From positions 744,001-808,000 of the forward strand of contig JAAFIS010000001.1 of NCBI GenBank assembly GCA_013298695.1: 64,000 nt of DNA, written 5' to 3'. The position numbers were made by a program, and so were the translations under genes. This DNA comes from Betaproteobacteria bacterium. GTDB lineage: Bacteria > Pseudomonadota > Gammaproteobacteria > Burkholderiales > Casimicrobiaceae. Of this stretch, positions 44,091-53,679 are shown one piece after another. The first letter of the stretch is position 1. Each line of letters opens with the position of its first letter. The notes beneath the pieces were generated by a model. It had not been told where the DNA came from and searched no databases. It worked only from the letters and a program-made list of their open reading frames with translations.

Positions 44091-45326
44091 ATGAAATTGA
44101 AACCTATCGTCGCAGCGATTGCGACAACCGTTCTCGCATCAACGTCGTTCGCGGCGGAAGTCGAAGTGTTGCATTGGTGGACGTCTGGAGGCGAGGCCAA
44201 GTCCGTCGCCGAACTCAAGAAAATGATGGAGGCGAAAGGCCACAAGTGGAAAGACTTCGCGGTGGCTGGTGGCGGCGGTGATGCTGCGATGACTGCGCTC
44301 AAAGCGCGTGTAGTTGCGGGCAATGCGCCCGTCGCTGCACAAATCAAAGGCCCTTCGATTCAAGAATGGGCGCAGCAAGGCGTGCTCGCCGACGTGAGCG
44401 GTGCCGCAGGCGAATGGGACAAATTGTTGCCGAAAGTTGTTGGCGACGCGATGAAGTACAAAGGCAAGTATGTAGCAGCGCCGGTAAACGTGCATCGCGT
44501 AAATTGGCTTTGGATCAATCAAGACGCGCTCAACAAAGCGGGCGGTAAAGCACCTGCCAACTTTGATGAATTTTTCGCACTCGCAGACAAATTTAAAGCA
44601 GCCGGCATGGTCGCGATTGCGCATGGCGGGCAACCTTGGCAAGATGCAACGGTGTTTGAGTCGGTCGTGCTCGGCGTGGGCGGCGCAAAGTTTTTCAACG
44701 ACTCACTCGTGAAGCTCGATCCGAAAGCGATTGATTCGCCAACGATGCTCAAATCGTTTGACACGCTCGCGAAAATCAAAACCTATATCGACAAAGACTC
44801 TGCAGGTCGCGATTGGAACCTCGCCACGGCGATGGTGATGAATGGCAAAGGCGGCATGCAGTTCATGGGCGACTGGGCGAAAGGCGAATTCACCTCTGCG
44901 AACAAAGTTGCGGGGAAAGACTACGCGTGTGTGGCAACGCCTGGCACCGCAAACGCCTACACCTTCAACATCGACTCGTTTGCGATGTTCAAAGTAAAAG
45001 ACGCGGCGGTGCAAAAAGGTCAACTCGATCTTGCCACCGCGATCATGTCGCCTGAGTTCCAGGAAGTGTTCAACCTAAACAAAGGCTCGATCCCGGTTCG
45101 CTCTGGCATGAGCGACGCAAAATTCGATGCGTGTGCGAAGAAATCGATTGTTGATTTCAACGCGACTGCGAAAAGTGGCGGCCTCGTGCCAAGCTTCGCG
45201 CACGGGATGGCCGTGCCTTCGGCGACGCAGGGCGCAATTGTTGATGTGATCGCAAAGTTCATGAACTCGAATATGTCGAGCAAGGATGCGGTCGTCGCGT
45301 TGGCTAAGGCTGCGAAGACGAAGTGA
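44091..45326 (+). CDS. gtsA: Sugar ABC transporter substrate-binding protein (GtsA-like)
   Basis: This periplasmic binding protein of a glucose/mannose-type importer is 411 residues, with a signal peptide ending TSFAA-EV at about residue 22. It belongs to solute-binding family 1. The stretches 'VEVLHWWTSGGEAKSV' and 'GNAPVAAQIKGPSIQEWAQQG' closely follow Pseudomonas GtsA. AAGGAGG stands directly before the ATG, and it heads a four-gene operon. A very strong hairpin follows it and may raise its expression above the membrane components. Confidence 0.92.
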   Translation: MKLKPIVAAIATTVLASTSFAAEVEVLHWWTSGGEAKSVAELKKMMEAKGHKWKDFAVAGGGGDAAMTALKARVVAGNAPVAAQIKGPSIQEWAQQGVLADVSGAAGEWDKLLPKVVGDAMKYKGKYVAAPVNVHRVNWLWINQDALNKAGGKAPANFDEFFALADKFKAAGMVAIAHGGQPWQDATVFESVVLGVGGAKFFNDSLVKLDPKAIDSPTMLKSFDTLAKIKTYIDKDSAGRDWNLATAMVMNGKGGMQFMGDWAKGEFTSANKVAGKDYACVATPGTANAYTFNIDSFAMFKVKDAAVQKGQLDLATAIMSPEFQEVFNLNKGSIPVRSGMSDAKFDACAKKSIVDFNATAKSGGLVPSFAHGMAVPSATQGAIVDVIAKFMNSNMSSKDAVVALAKAAKTK

Positions 45327-45338
45327 TGCAAACGCATC

Positions 45339-45389
45339 TGTAGGCGCCGCTTGCCGCGACCGACCTGATCGCGGCAAGCGGCGCCTACA
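45339..45389. repeat. Perfect 21-bp-arm hairpin, GTAGG-type REP pair
   Basis: The arm begins TGTAGGCGCCGCTTGCCGCG and its exact reverse complement follows after a 9-base loop (CCGACCTGA). It lies 13 bases after the substrate-binding gene and nine before the permease gene. The GTAGG start resembles REP families. Such a structure in the mRNA could block exonucleases and stabilise the upstream message. Confidence 0.85.
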
Positions 45390-45397
45390 CGCACACA

Positions 45398-46267
45398 ATG
45401 CAAGCTGACCGCTGGCTCCCCAAGCTCATACTATCGCCGACTCTCGCGGCGAGCTTATTTTTCGTCTACGGCTTCATCCTAATCACGATTGCGCTTTCGT
45501 TTACCGAATCGCGCTTGCTGCCGAACTGGGAGTGGGCGGGCTTTGAGCGCTATGCTGAGTTGTTTGATAACGAGCGTTGGTGGACATCTGCGCAGAACCT
45601 CGCAATCTTTGGTGTTTTATTCATCGCTGTCAGCATGGCGCTCGGGTTGTTGCTTGCCATTTTTCTCGATCAAAAAATTCGCGGGGAAGGATTTTTGCGC
45701 GCGATTTATTTGTATCCGATGGCGCTATCGTTCATTGTCACCGGCACCGCATGGAAATGGATTTTGAATCCTGGTTTGGGTTTAGAAAAACTCGTGCAAA
45801 GCTGGGGTTTTACGAGTTTCACGTTCGATTGGTTAGTTGATCCCGACAAAGCGATTTACACGGTGGTGATCGCGGGCGTCTGGCAAAGCGCAGGCTTTGC
45901 GATGGCGCTGTTCCTCGCGGGATTGCGCGGCGTTGATTCTGAGATCATCAAAGCGGCGCAAGTGGATGGCGCTTCAATGCCAACGATTTATCGACGCATC
46001 ATTGTGCCAACGCTGCGCCCTGTATTTTTCTCGGTAACGTTGATTCTTGCGCACATCGCGATCAAGAGTTTCGATCTCGTGATGGCGCTTACTGGCGGTG
46101 GGCCGGGCACGGCGACCGACGTCCCCGCAATCTTTATGTATCAGTTTTCGTTTTCGCGCGGACAGCTCGGTGTGGGCGCAGCAAGCGCGGTGATGATGTT
46201 GATGACGGTGATCGCGATCATGGTGCCGCTGATGTATGCGGAAACAAAATCGGCGAATGCACGATGA
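45398..46267 (+). CDS. gtsB: Sugar ABC transporter permease (GtsB-like)
   Basis: This 289-residue inner-membrane protein has six hydrophobic segments. The ABC-permease EAA loop reads 'IIKAAQVDGASMPTIYRRII'. The N-terminal part 'LILSPTLAASLFFVYGFIL' is typical of the first permease in the GtsB/MalF group. It sits between the substrate-binding and second permease genes and would form the heterodimeric channel with GtsC. Confidence 0.93.
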   Translation: MQADRWLPKLILSPTLAASLFFVYGFILITIALSFTESRLLPNWEWAGFERYAELFDNERWWTSAQNLAIFGVLFIAVSMALGLLLAIFLDQKIRGEGFLRAIYLYPMALSFIVTGTAWKWILNPGLGLEKLVQSWGFTSFTFDWLVDPDKAIYTVVIAGVWQSAGFAMALFLAGLRGVDSEIIKAAQVDGASMPTIYRRIIVPTLRPVFFSVTLILAHIAIKSFDLVMALTGGGPGTATDVPAIFMYQFSFSRGQLGVGAASAVMMLMTVIAIMVPLMYAETKSANAR

Positions 46268-46277
46268 GCTTACAAAC

Positions 46278-46402
46278 GCGTCATCCCGGCGTAGGCCGGG
46301 ACCCATCGTTGATTGGCAGTGTTCTCAGCGCAAGCGCATCTGAATTGTTGGGGTGGGTCCCGGCCCTTCGTCACCCCGGCGAAGGCCGGGGCGGGATGAC
46401 GC
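46278..46402. repeat. Large inverted repeat of the TCATCCCGGC family
   Basis: The unit begins GCGTCATCCCGGCGTAGGCC and ends GGGGCGGGATGACGC, with inner GGGACCCA and TGGGTCCC also facing each other. It is the widely found proteobacterial CATCCCGGC repeat in an inverted pair. It fills most of the gap between the two permease genes, and a reading frame runs through it into gtsC without being the true start. Confidence 0.85.
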
Positions 46403-46406
46403 AGCT

Positions 46407-47255
46407 ATGAGTAAGTTATCGCGTGCATGTATCTACGCAGTGCTCATTCTCGCAGCGCTCTACACGCTTGCGCCGCTTTGGGTGATGGTGGCGACGTCGC
46501 TCAAATCGCTCGATGAAATTCGCGAGGGCAGCCTGATCGCCGCACCGCTCGCACCCTCGCTCTCCTCATGGGGAAAAGCGTGGTCGAGTGCCTGCTCGGG
46601 CGTGCGCTGTGAAGGCTTGCAACCGTTCTTCTGGAATTCGCTCATCATGACGATTCCCGCCGTGTTGATTTCAACGTTCGTGGGTGCGCTCAACGGTTAC
46701 GTGCTTACGCAGTGGCGTTTTCGCGGTTCGGAAGTGTTATTCACAGCGCTGCTCGTTGGCTGTTTCATTCCGTTTCAAGTGGTACTGTTGCCAATGGCGA
46801 GAACCTTAGGCGCAATTGGTTTATCTGATTCGGTGATCGGCTTGATTTTCGTTCACGTGGTGTACGGTCTCGCATTCACCACACTATTTTTCCGCAATTA
46901 CTACGTGAGCATTCCTGCTGATTTGATGAAAGCGGCGCGCGTTGATGGCGCAGGTTTCTTCACGATTTTTTGGCGAATCCTGATGCCGATCAGCGGCCCT
47001 ATTTTCGTGGTGTGCATCATTTGGCAGTTCACGCAAATCTGGAATGATTTCTTGTTTGGCGTGGCCTTCGCAGGTTCCGATTCGCAACCGATTACAGTGG
47101 CGCTCAATAATCTTGTGCGTACCTCCACCGGTGTGAAGGAATACAACGTTGACATGGCCGCAGCGATCATTGCCGCGTTGCCGACATTGTTTGTCTACAT
47201 CGTGGCGGGCAAGTATTTTGTTCGCGGATTAACAGCCGGTGCGGTGAAGGGTTAG
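46407..47255 (+). CDS. gtsC: Sugar ABC transporter permease (GtsC-like)
   Basis: This second inner-membrane permease has 282 residues and six hydrophobic segments. Its EAA loop is 'LMKAARVDGAGFFTIFWRIL', followed by 'IWNDFLFGVAF', typical of the MalG/GtsC group. I start at ATG 46407; the 18 codons before it belong to the repeat. The ATPase gene follows after 46 bases. Confidence 0.93.
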   Translation: MSKLSRACIYAVLILAALYTLAPLWVMVATSLKSLDEIREGSLIAAPLAPSLSSWGKAWSSACSGVRCEGLQPFFWNSLIMTIPAVLISTFVGALNGYVLTQWRFRGSEVLFTALLVGCFIPFQVVLLPMARTLGAIGLSDSVIGLIFVHVVYGLAFTTLFFRNYYVSIPADLMKAARVDGAGFFTIFWRILMPISGPIFVVCIIWQFTQIWNDFLFGVAFAGSDSQPITVALNNLVRTSTGVKEYNVDMAAAIIAALPTLFVYIVAGKYFVRGLTAGAVKG

Positions 47256-47301
47256 TCACGTGCCGCCGCGATCAATTGATAGAAGGATGAAGGGCTAAGT
47301 T

Positions 47302-48411
47302 TTGGCAAACCTCTCAATTAGAAATATTCGCAAAACCTATCCCAACGGTGTTGAAGTGTTGAAGGGGATTAATCTCGATATTGCTGACGGCGAATTTCTG
47401 ATTCTCGTCGGCGGTTCGGGTTGCGGGAAAAGCACGCTGCTCAACATGATCGCAGGGCTCGAAAGCGTTACCGAAGGCGAGATCGCGATTGGCGCGAAGC
47501 GTGTGAATGATTTGCCGCCGAAGGATCGAGATATCGCGATGGTGTTTCAGAGTTATGCGCTCTACCCCTCGATGAGTGTTCGCGAGAACATTGCATTTGG
47601 TTTGTCCTTGCGTAAAGTGCCGAAAGCGGAGCAAGAGGCAACGATTGCGCGTGTTGCAAAGCTTTTGCAAATCGAGGCATTACTGGATCGTCGGCCTGCG
47701 CAACTCTCGGGCGGACAACGTCAGCGCGTTGCGATGGGGCGTGCGCTCGCCCGTGAACCGCAGCTCTTTCTCTTCGACGAACCGCTCTCGAACCTCGATG
47801 CGAAGCTGCGCGTTGAGATGCGAAGCGAAATCAAATTGCTGCACAAGCGCCTCGGCATCACCACTGTCTACGTCACGCACGATCAAATCGAGGCGATGAC
47901 GCTGGGCGACAAGATCGCGGTGATGAAGGATGGCGTAGTTCAGCAGTTCGGCACACCGGACGAAATTTATCAACGGCCTACGAATACGTTCGTCGCCAGT
48001 TTCATGGGTTCGCCGCCGATGAACTTGATTCCGGCCACACTGGCCGCGGAAGGCGATCGCGTGGTTGCGCGCGTTAGCGTGGGCGAGCGCGGCGCGATCA
48101 CCGCGACGTTGCCGCTGTCGCCGTCGCCAAGCGCGCTCACGGCTTGGATGAATCGCAAGGTACTGCTCGGCTTGCGTCCGGAACAAATTTCCGACACCGT
48201 TCGCGCGAGTGAATCGGTGCAAATCTCGATTCCGGTGACGCTGACCGAAATCACTGGCGCCGACGCGCTGGTGCTCACCAAAATCGGTGGCGTCAGTGTG
48301 GTGTGTCGTCTACATCCGCAAAGTGTTGGAGCGCGCGATTGGGTGAACGTGCAAGTGGACATGACTCACGCTGTACTTTTTGATCAGCAGAGCGGCCAGA
48401 GGATCGATTAA
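47302..48411 (+). CDS. ugpC: ABC transporter ATP-binding protein (UgpC/MsmK/MalK family)
   Basis: This 369-residue ATPase energises the sugar importer encoded upstream. It has Walker [10 protein letters not shown], the signature [14 protein letters not shown], Walker [12 protein letters not shown] and the switch histidine in YVTHDQ. A C-terminal TOBE-type regulatory domain follows. The start is TTG with AAGGATGAAGGG upstream. ATPases of this type can serve several sugar systems, but the operon position makes the gts system the main partner. Confidence 0.93.
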   Translation: MANLSIRNIRKTYPNGVEVLKGINLDIADGEFLILVGGSGCGKSTLLNMIAGLESVTEGEIAIGAKRVNDLPPKDRDIAMVFQSYALYPSMSVRENIAFGLSLRKVPKAEQEATIARVAKLLQIEALLDRRPAQLSGGQRQRVAMGRALAREPQLFLFDEPLSNLDAKLRVEMRSEIKLLHKRLGITTVYVTHDQIEAMTLGDKIAVMKDGVVQQFGTPDEIYQRPTNTFVASFMGSPPMNLIPATLAAEGDRVVARVSVGERGAITATLPLSPSPSALTAWMNRKVLLGLRPEQISDTVRASESVQISIPVTLTEITGADALVLTKIGGVSVVCRLHPQSVGARDWVNVQVDMTHAVLFDQQSGQRID

Positions 48412-48448
48412 CGATGCGCCGCTCGTGTTTATAGCTTTCACTAGAAAA

Positions 48449-48532
48449 CGCCAATTTAATTGGGCGAAACGGTATTTCGCGTAGTAAATTGCTACAGCAA
48501 TAAATTAGTGTTTAACCCCAATTAAATAGGCG
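48449..48532. repeat. Paired palindromic repeat element, copy D
   Basis: The left site is CGCCAATTTAATTGGGCG at 48449-48466 (one C shorter than the consensus). The right site is CCCCAATTAAATAGGCG at 48516-48532. Starts are 67 bases apart. The element lies after the sugar transporter operon and before the DUF1800 gene, and is flanked by TAGCTTTCACTAGAAAA and ATATAGCTGTTTTC. Confidence 0.83.
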
Positions 48533-48698
48533 TTCAGGTCATATAGCTGTTTTCTCGGGATGAGCGGTTGACTTGCAATGACGTTGGCATAAACTCCTGC
48601 TAACAGTTGCGTTTCACTTTCGACATCAGATCGAAACACCCTCGCAACTTGCAAACTCGCCGGGGGATTTGCGCAGACGATGTCCGAAAGGGGCACTT

Positions 48699-50762
48699 AT
48701 GTCGCAGGTCAGTGAGTTAAATCCGATTACCGTGATGGGGGGAGCCGCGCCAGCCCGCGCTGCGCCAGCACGTACCGCGCCAGCCCGCGCTGAGCCGACT
48801 AGTGCTCGCGTTCACGACTTTCAAGGCAATCGCGAACTGCGATCTGAAGCTGATCGAAGCGCTGCGCGCCCGCGCTTTTCGTGGTGGAGATTTGCCTTTG
48901 GCCTTGTGGTGATTGCCGTCTGGATCGCCGCTGCAATGCAATCATCTGCGGCCTCGATCACCTTGTCCGCAAGCGGCCAGCCTGCTGCGGGCGGCGCGTG
49001 GGACGTATCGTTGCGCTACACGGCGAGCGATATCGGCAGCGCAAGGCTCTGGCTTTTCGTCAATGGCAAGCGCGCCACGCCGCTCGAGGGCAGCACGGGC
49101 ACCTACGTTGCGCGTGATTTCGGCAGTGGCAGTTACAACTTCATTGTGAAGACGCAAGGCGCAATTTCCGCCGCATCGCCCGTGGTCAAGCTCGCGCTTG
49201 GCGTGGTGCCCCCTGTGGTCGTCAGCGATAAGAAGCGCGATGCCGCGCGACTTTTGATGCAAGGCAGTTTTGGTCCGCGCTCGATGGATGACATTAATGC
49301 AGTGGAGGCGCAGGGCGCAGCCGGGTGGATCGACGCGCAATTCGCGAAACCTTGGTCGTCGCACAAGCTCTATATCGATCGCTTAAAGGCGGCCGGTGAA
49401 GAGGAAAAAGAAGAGCACGTCTTTGAATCCTATTGGCAACAGCTTATTTGGGGCGATGCGCGGTTGCGCGCTCGGATGGCGCTTGCGCTCTCGGAAATCA
49501 TGGTGATTTCCAATGTTGCACCGGATCAGAAAAACGACGCGATGATTTCCTGGATGGACATGCTTTATCGCAACGCGTTTGGCAATTATCGAACGCTGCT
49601 GCAGGAAGTGACGCTGCATCCAGCGATGGGCTACTACTTAAATATGCTCAGCAACGATAAGGAAGATCTCGCAACCGGTCGCATGCCGAACGAGAACTAC
49701 GCTCGCGAAGTGTTGCAATTGTTCTCGGTCGGACTCAACGAGCTCAATGCCGACGGCACACCGAAGCGCGATGGCGTCGGCAAAACAATTCCCACCTATG
49801 ATCAGTCCGTAGTTCAAGGATTTGCAGCGGCGTTTACGGGTTGGAATTTTGCGGGCAACGATACGTCAAACAAAGACAGCTTTGATTCGCCCCGAGAAAA
49901 CTGGACGGAGTTCATGCGCGCATGGCCTTCCCGGCATTCAACAGGCGCCAAGAAATTAATCAACAACGCGGCGCTTCCTGCAGGGCAAACGCCGGAGCGC
50001 GATCTGGCCGATGCGCTTGATGCGATTTCAAATCATCCAAACGTTGCGCCTTTTTTGGGTAAGCGACTGATTCAGTTGTTGGTGACAAGCAATCCGTCAC
50101 CCGCGTACGTCGCTCGGGTCAGTGCCGTGTGGAATAACAATGGGCAGGGCGTTCGCGGCGATTTAAGAGCTGTCGTTCGATCAATATTGCTCGACACCGA
50201 AGCACGATCGTTTGCTGAGAACTCAACGAGCGCGGGCAAAGTGCGCGAACCCATGGTGAAGTTCATTCACTTCGTCAACGCCATGCAGGGCCGGTCCAAG
50301 AACGGTCGTAATTCCATCTGGTGGCTTGATTCACCCGATGATTATTTGGGGCAATCGCCGCTGCTGGCGCCTTCGGTGTTCAATTTTTACTCACCGTTTT
50401 TCACACGCCCTGGCGCGATTGCGCAGGCGGGTTTAGTGGTTCCGGAAATGCAGTTGGTTACCGACACGCAAATCGTCGGTAGCGCGAATTTTTTCACGCG
50501 CATGATCAACAACCACGGCGTTGGATTTAACGAAACCTATGCGGTGAACTTCGATACGGCGCAATGGGAATCGCTCGCAGCGACGCCAGACGCATTCGTC
50601 GATCAACTCAATTGGGTCTGGTTCGCAGGCACCTTAAGCACCCAGTCGCGCGACATTATTTTGCGTGCGATGAACAAGCTGCCTGCAGCTGACAAACATG
50701 AGCGTATGGAGCTTGCATTCAAGCTCGCGGTGATCGCGCCCGAATTTTCGGTTCAGCGTTAA
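48699..50762 (+). CDS. DUF1800-domain protein
   Basis: The 687-residue protein has an Ala/Pro/Arg-rich N-terminus with a near-repeat of PARAAPART/PARAEPT. A hydrophobic signal-anchor follows (about residues 70-90, FGLVVIAVWIAAAMQSS), then a short beta domain and the DUF1800 domain from about residue 180. Conserved parts include 'LLMQGSFGPRSMDDINAVEA' and 'NENYAREVLQLFSVGLNELN'. DUF1800 proteins almost always pair with DUF1501 proteins, as here, and are thought to act at the cell surface. Their chemistry is unknown. ATG 48699 has AAAGGGG upstream. Confidence 0.87.
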   Translation: MSQVSELNPITVMGGAAPARAAPARTAPARAEPTSARVHDFQGNRELRSEADRSAARPRFSWWRFAFGLVVIAVWIAAAMQSSAASITLSASGQPAAGGAWDVSLRYTASDIGSARLWLFVNGKRATPLEGSTGTYVARDFGSGSYNFIVKTQGAISAASPVVKLALGVVPPVVVSDKKRDAARLLMQGSFGPRSMDDINAVEAQGAAGWIDAQFAKPWSSHKLYIDRLKAAGEEEKEEHVFESYWQQLIWGDARLRARMALALSEIMVISNVAPDQKNDAMISWMDMLYRNAFGNYRTLLQEVTLHPAMGYYLNMLSNDKEDLATGRMPNENYAREVLQLFSVGLNELNADGTPKRDGVGKTIPTYDQSVVQGFAAAFTGWNFAGNDTSNKDSFDSPRENWTEFMRAWPSRHSTGAKKLINNAALPAGQTPERDLADALDAISNHPNVAPFLGKRLIQLLVTSNPSPAYVARVSAVWNNNGQGVRGDLRAVVRSILLDTEARSFAENSTSAGKVREPMVKFIHFVNAMQGRSKNGRNSIWWLDSPDDYLGQSPLLAPSVFNFYSPFFTRPGAIAQAGLVVPEMQLVTDTQIVGSANFFTRMINNHGVGFNETYAVNFDTAQWESLAATPDAFVDQLNWVWFAGTLSTQSRDIILRAMNKLPAADKHERMELAFKLAVIAPEFSVQR

Positions 50763-50769
50763 AGGGGCG

Positions 50770-52140
50770 ATGATGAACAACGCAAATTTCAGTAATCGTC
50801 GGCGCTTGATCCAACTCGGAGCGCTCGCGCCGATGGCGTTTTCTACTGGCATGTTGGGCGGCCTCGTGCGCAGCGCATACGCGCAAAGCGCGACCAATCC
50901 GTCGGACTACAAAGCGCTCGTCGCAATCTTTATGTTTGGTGGTAACGACGGCAACAATTTGCTCATTCCGCTTGATGCGAGTGGGTTTAATGATTACACC
51001 GTCGGACGAGGTCGGCTTGCGCTGGATCGCGCGAGTCTCGCTTCGATCAATCCCACCAATACTTCTGGCCGTCCGTTCGCCTTCCACGGTTCGATGAACG
51101 CGCTCGCCGATCTCCTCACGCAAGGCAAAGCGGCTGCGATAGCCAATGTCGGACCGCTGGTAAAGCCGACCACGCGCGCGCAGTGGCAAAACGATGATTC
51201 GTTTTCGCCGCCCAATTTGTTTTCGCATAGCGATCAGCAGAATCAATGGCAAAGCGCGGCCGCCGAAACAGGTGTTCGTCAAGGTTGGGGCGGTCGCGTT
51301 GCCGATCAAATTGCATCGCTCAACGGTGTGCAAAACATTGCAACCGCGATTGCGGTGAACGGACGCAGCTTCTTTCAACAGGGCGTAAACGTTGCGCCGT
51401 ACGCGGTGTCGCCAAGCGGCTATTTTGGGTTTGAGTCGTACGATCCAAAATCAACAAGCGCGCTTTCGGTCGGCTTTGGTGAGATGATTAACGTGCAGCG
51501 AACGCACCTGTTCGAGTCGGCATGGAATGAAGTGATCAAACGCGGTATTGACACTCAGAAAGTCTTTCAAACCGCACTAAGTACGTCCCCCGCGCTAACG
51601 ACAGTGTTCCCGCAAACGGCACTCGCCGATCAACTGCAAACAATCGCTCGCTTAATCGCGGTGCGTGGCGCGCTGGGCGTAAAACGTCAGGTGTATTTCG
51701 CGTCTATCGGCGGTTTTGACACCCACGGAATAGATCAACTCCAGGATCAAGCGGCGCTGCTCGGAACGGTCAGTGATGCGATGGCCGCTTTCTACAAAGC
51801 AACCGTTGAAATGGGCGTTGCCAACAGTGTCACCGCATTCACTATGAGTGATTTCGGTCGTGACTTTCCGGCAAACGGCAACGGCGGCTCGGATCACGGT
51901 TGGGGCTCTCATCACGTCGTGGTTGGCGGCGCGGTGCAAGGCAGCAAACTCTACGGCGCGTTCCCAACGCTTAAAGTCAGTGGCCCGGACGACACGACCG
52001 GTGGGCGCTGGATTCCCACCACTGCGACGGAGCAGTATGCCGCAACGCTCGCTAAATGGTTCGGGCTTTCATCAAGCGAGGTAGCCGCTTCGTTTCCAAC
52101 GCTCACACGATTTGCGGCGAGCAATCTAGGATTCGTGTGA
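50770..52140 (+). CDS. DUF1501-domain protein, putative exported sulfatase-like fold
   Basis: The 456-residue protein begins with a Tat-like signal (NRRRLIQLGALAPMAFSTGM, twin arginines near residue 9) and belongs to the DUF1501 family, which is distantly related to alkaline phosphatase/sulfatase folds. Conserved parts are 'LVAIFMFGGNDGNNLLIPLD', 'FSHSDQQNQWQS', 'SIGGFDTHGIDQLQ' and 'DHGWGSHHVVVGGAVQG'. It starts seven bases after the DUF1800 stop, so the two are one operon. The Tat signal suggests folding or cofactor loading before export. Confidence 0.9.
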   Translation: MMNNANFSNRRRLIQLGALAPMAFSTGMLGGLVRSAYAQSATNPSDYKALVAIFMFGGNDGNNLLIPLDASGFNDYTVGRGRLALDRASLASINPTNTSGRPFAFHGSMNALADLLTQGKAAAIANVGPLVKPTTRAQWQNDDSFSPPNLFSHSDQQNQWQSAAAETGVRQGWGGRVADQIASLNGVQNIATAIAVNGRSFFQQGVNVAPYAVSPSGYFGFESYDPKSTSALSVGFGEMINVQRTHLFESAWNEVIKRGIDTQKVFQTALSTSPALTTVFPQTALADQLQTIARLIAVRGALGVKRQVYFASIGGFDTHGIDQLQDQAALLGTVSDAMAAFYKATVEMGVANSVTAFTMSDFGRDFPANGNGGSDHGWGSHHVVVGGAVQGSKLYGAFPTLKVSGPDDTTGGRWIPTTATEQYAATLAKWFGLSSSEVAASFPTLTRFAASNLGFV

Positions 52141-52166
52141 ATGAATCCCACAACTTAATGCAGTAA

Positions 52167-52251
52167 CGCCCAATTTAATTGGGCGATTGGCTTTGTTTGC
52201 TAATTTGTTGAGAAAATTTTTCACGAGGCTTTAAGCCCGATTAAATAGGGC
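52167..52251. repeat. Paired palindromic repeat element, copy E
   Basis: The left site is CGCCCAATTTAATTGGGCG at 52167-52185, identical to copy A. The right site is GCCCGATTAAATAGGGC at 52235-52251. GCCC starts are 67 bases apart. It fills the gap between the convergent DUF1501 and SpmAB genes. Confidence 0.85.
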
Positions 52252-52273
52252 AACGACGCATGAAGTTGTTTTC

Positions 52274-53512
52274 CTAGTGGAAGAATAAGTACGACACCCA
52301 AATCGCGGCGACAACGCCCGCTAGATCCGCAAGCAATCCAAACGGCACGGCGTAACGCGTTCGGGTGATTTTCACGGCACCGAAATACAACGCGATGATG
52401 TAGAGCGTGGTGTCGGAAGAGCCTTGCATGACGCTGGTGAGTCGCCCAACGAATGAGTCGACGCCATAGGTTTTCATGGCATCGATAAACATCGCACGCG
52501 CGCCGCTGCCTGAGACGGACTTCATCAATGCGGTCGGCAACGCGGGGGTGAAATCGGTGTTGAATCCCATCGACGCGAAGAGCCAGGTGAAGCCTTGCAC
52601 AATCATTCCGAGCACGCCTGAATTGCGCAGCACACTGATCGCCACCAACATGCCGACCAAATACGGAATGATCATCAGCGCAGTCTCGATGCCGCCTTTT
52701 GCGCCTTCGATGAACGCTTCGTACACGTTGATTTTTTTGCGTAACCCGAGCACTAAAAACGCGATGATGATGCCGAACAAAATGAAGTTGCTCGCGATCT
52801 TTGAAACGAGTTCTATTTCTTCGCGCGTTAAGTAATTCACGAAGTAATACACCATGCCGAAGAGCAGCGAACTCAATAGCGCCACGCCGCCGAGCAGCAC
52901 CGGATCAACGATGCGAATGCGTTGTTTCAAACACACGGCAAGCACAGCGACTAGCGTGCCGACGTAAGTCGCAATCAGTGTTGGAATAAAAATGTCGGAT
53001 GGGTCTTTAGCGCCCAGTACGGCGCGCTGAGCGATCACCGAGAGCGGAACCAGCGTGAGCCCTGCTGTTTGAATCACCAAAAACATAAGCTGCGCATTGC
53101 TCGCAGTATCTTTCTGCGGATTCAGCTCTTGCAAACTTTGCATCGCCTTCAACCCGAAGGGCGTTGCGGCGTTATCCAATCCCAAAAAGTTCGCCGAATA
53201 ATTCATCACCATGTGGCCAGTCGCCGGATGATCGCGCGGCACTTCGGGGAAGATGCGAGAGAAGAACGGCGATATCCAGCGCGAAATTACTTGGATCGCG
53301 CCCGCTTTTTCACCAATGGCCAAGATGCCCAGCCAGAACGTCATCACGCCCGCGAGCGGCAGTGAAATGTCCATCACCGCGACCTTCGCGGACTCGAAGG
53401 TGCCGTCCATCACTTTCTTGAAAATGGTGCCGTCGCCAAGAAAAATCCATTGCGCAAGCGCCGCGAGAAAGCCCACGATAAAAAAGCCGCACCAGATGTA
53501 GGTGAGTGCCAT
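52274..53512 (-). CDS. Fused spore maturation protein A/B (nucleoside-recognition membrane protein)
   Basis: The 412-residue membrane protein joins two Gate/nucleoside-recognition domains. The SpmA-like half contains 'MDISLPLAGVMTFWLGILAI' and 'NYSANFLGLDNAATPFGLKA'. The SpmB-like half contains 'PYLVGMLVAISVLRNSG' and 'VMQGSSDTTLYIIALYFGAV'. Non-sporulating bacteria carry this fusion with unknown transport function. The start at 53512 has AGGGGA upstream; the longer frame to 53692 is Arg-rich and not membrane-like. Confidence 0.9.
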   Translation of the reverse strand: MALTYIWCGFFIVGFLAALAQWIFLGDGTIFKKVMDGTFESAKVAVMDISLPLAGVMTFWLGILAIGEKAGAIQVISRWISPFFSRIFPEVPRDHPATGHMVMNYSANFLGLDNAATPFGLKAMQSLQELNPQKDTASNAQLMFLVIQTAGLTLVPLSVIAQRAVLGAKDPSDIFIPTLIATYVGTLVAVLAVCLKQRIRIVDPVLLGGVALLSSLLFGMVYYFVNYLTREEIELVSKIASNFILFGIIIAFLVLGLRKKINVYEAFIEGAKGGIETALMIIPYLVGMLVAISVLRNSGVLGMIVQGFTWLFASMGFNTDFTPALPTALMKSVSGSGARAMFIDAMKTYGVDSFVGRLTSVMQGSSDTTLYIIALYFGAVKITRTRYAVPFGLLADLAGVVAAIWVSYLFFH

Positions 53513-53679
53513 GCTGTCCCCTGAAATAAACGTTGCGCAGAGCCGCAACCGGTAGCGGCGCAGGCGCTTGCGAAATTGTTGAATAAGTCTATCGCGCGAT
53601 GTGCAGCTGCGGGCAGCAAATGCCGTGCTCATGCGAAATTGGCAACCGATGAAGCGTGCCACGATGCAACAATTGCTAC

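Noticed and set aside
46353-46406. N-terminal extension of the second sugar permease
   Set aside because: The codons are repeat sequence (Pro/Arg/Gly-rich), not a signal or membrane segment.
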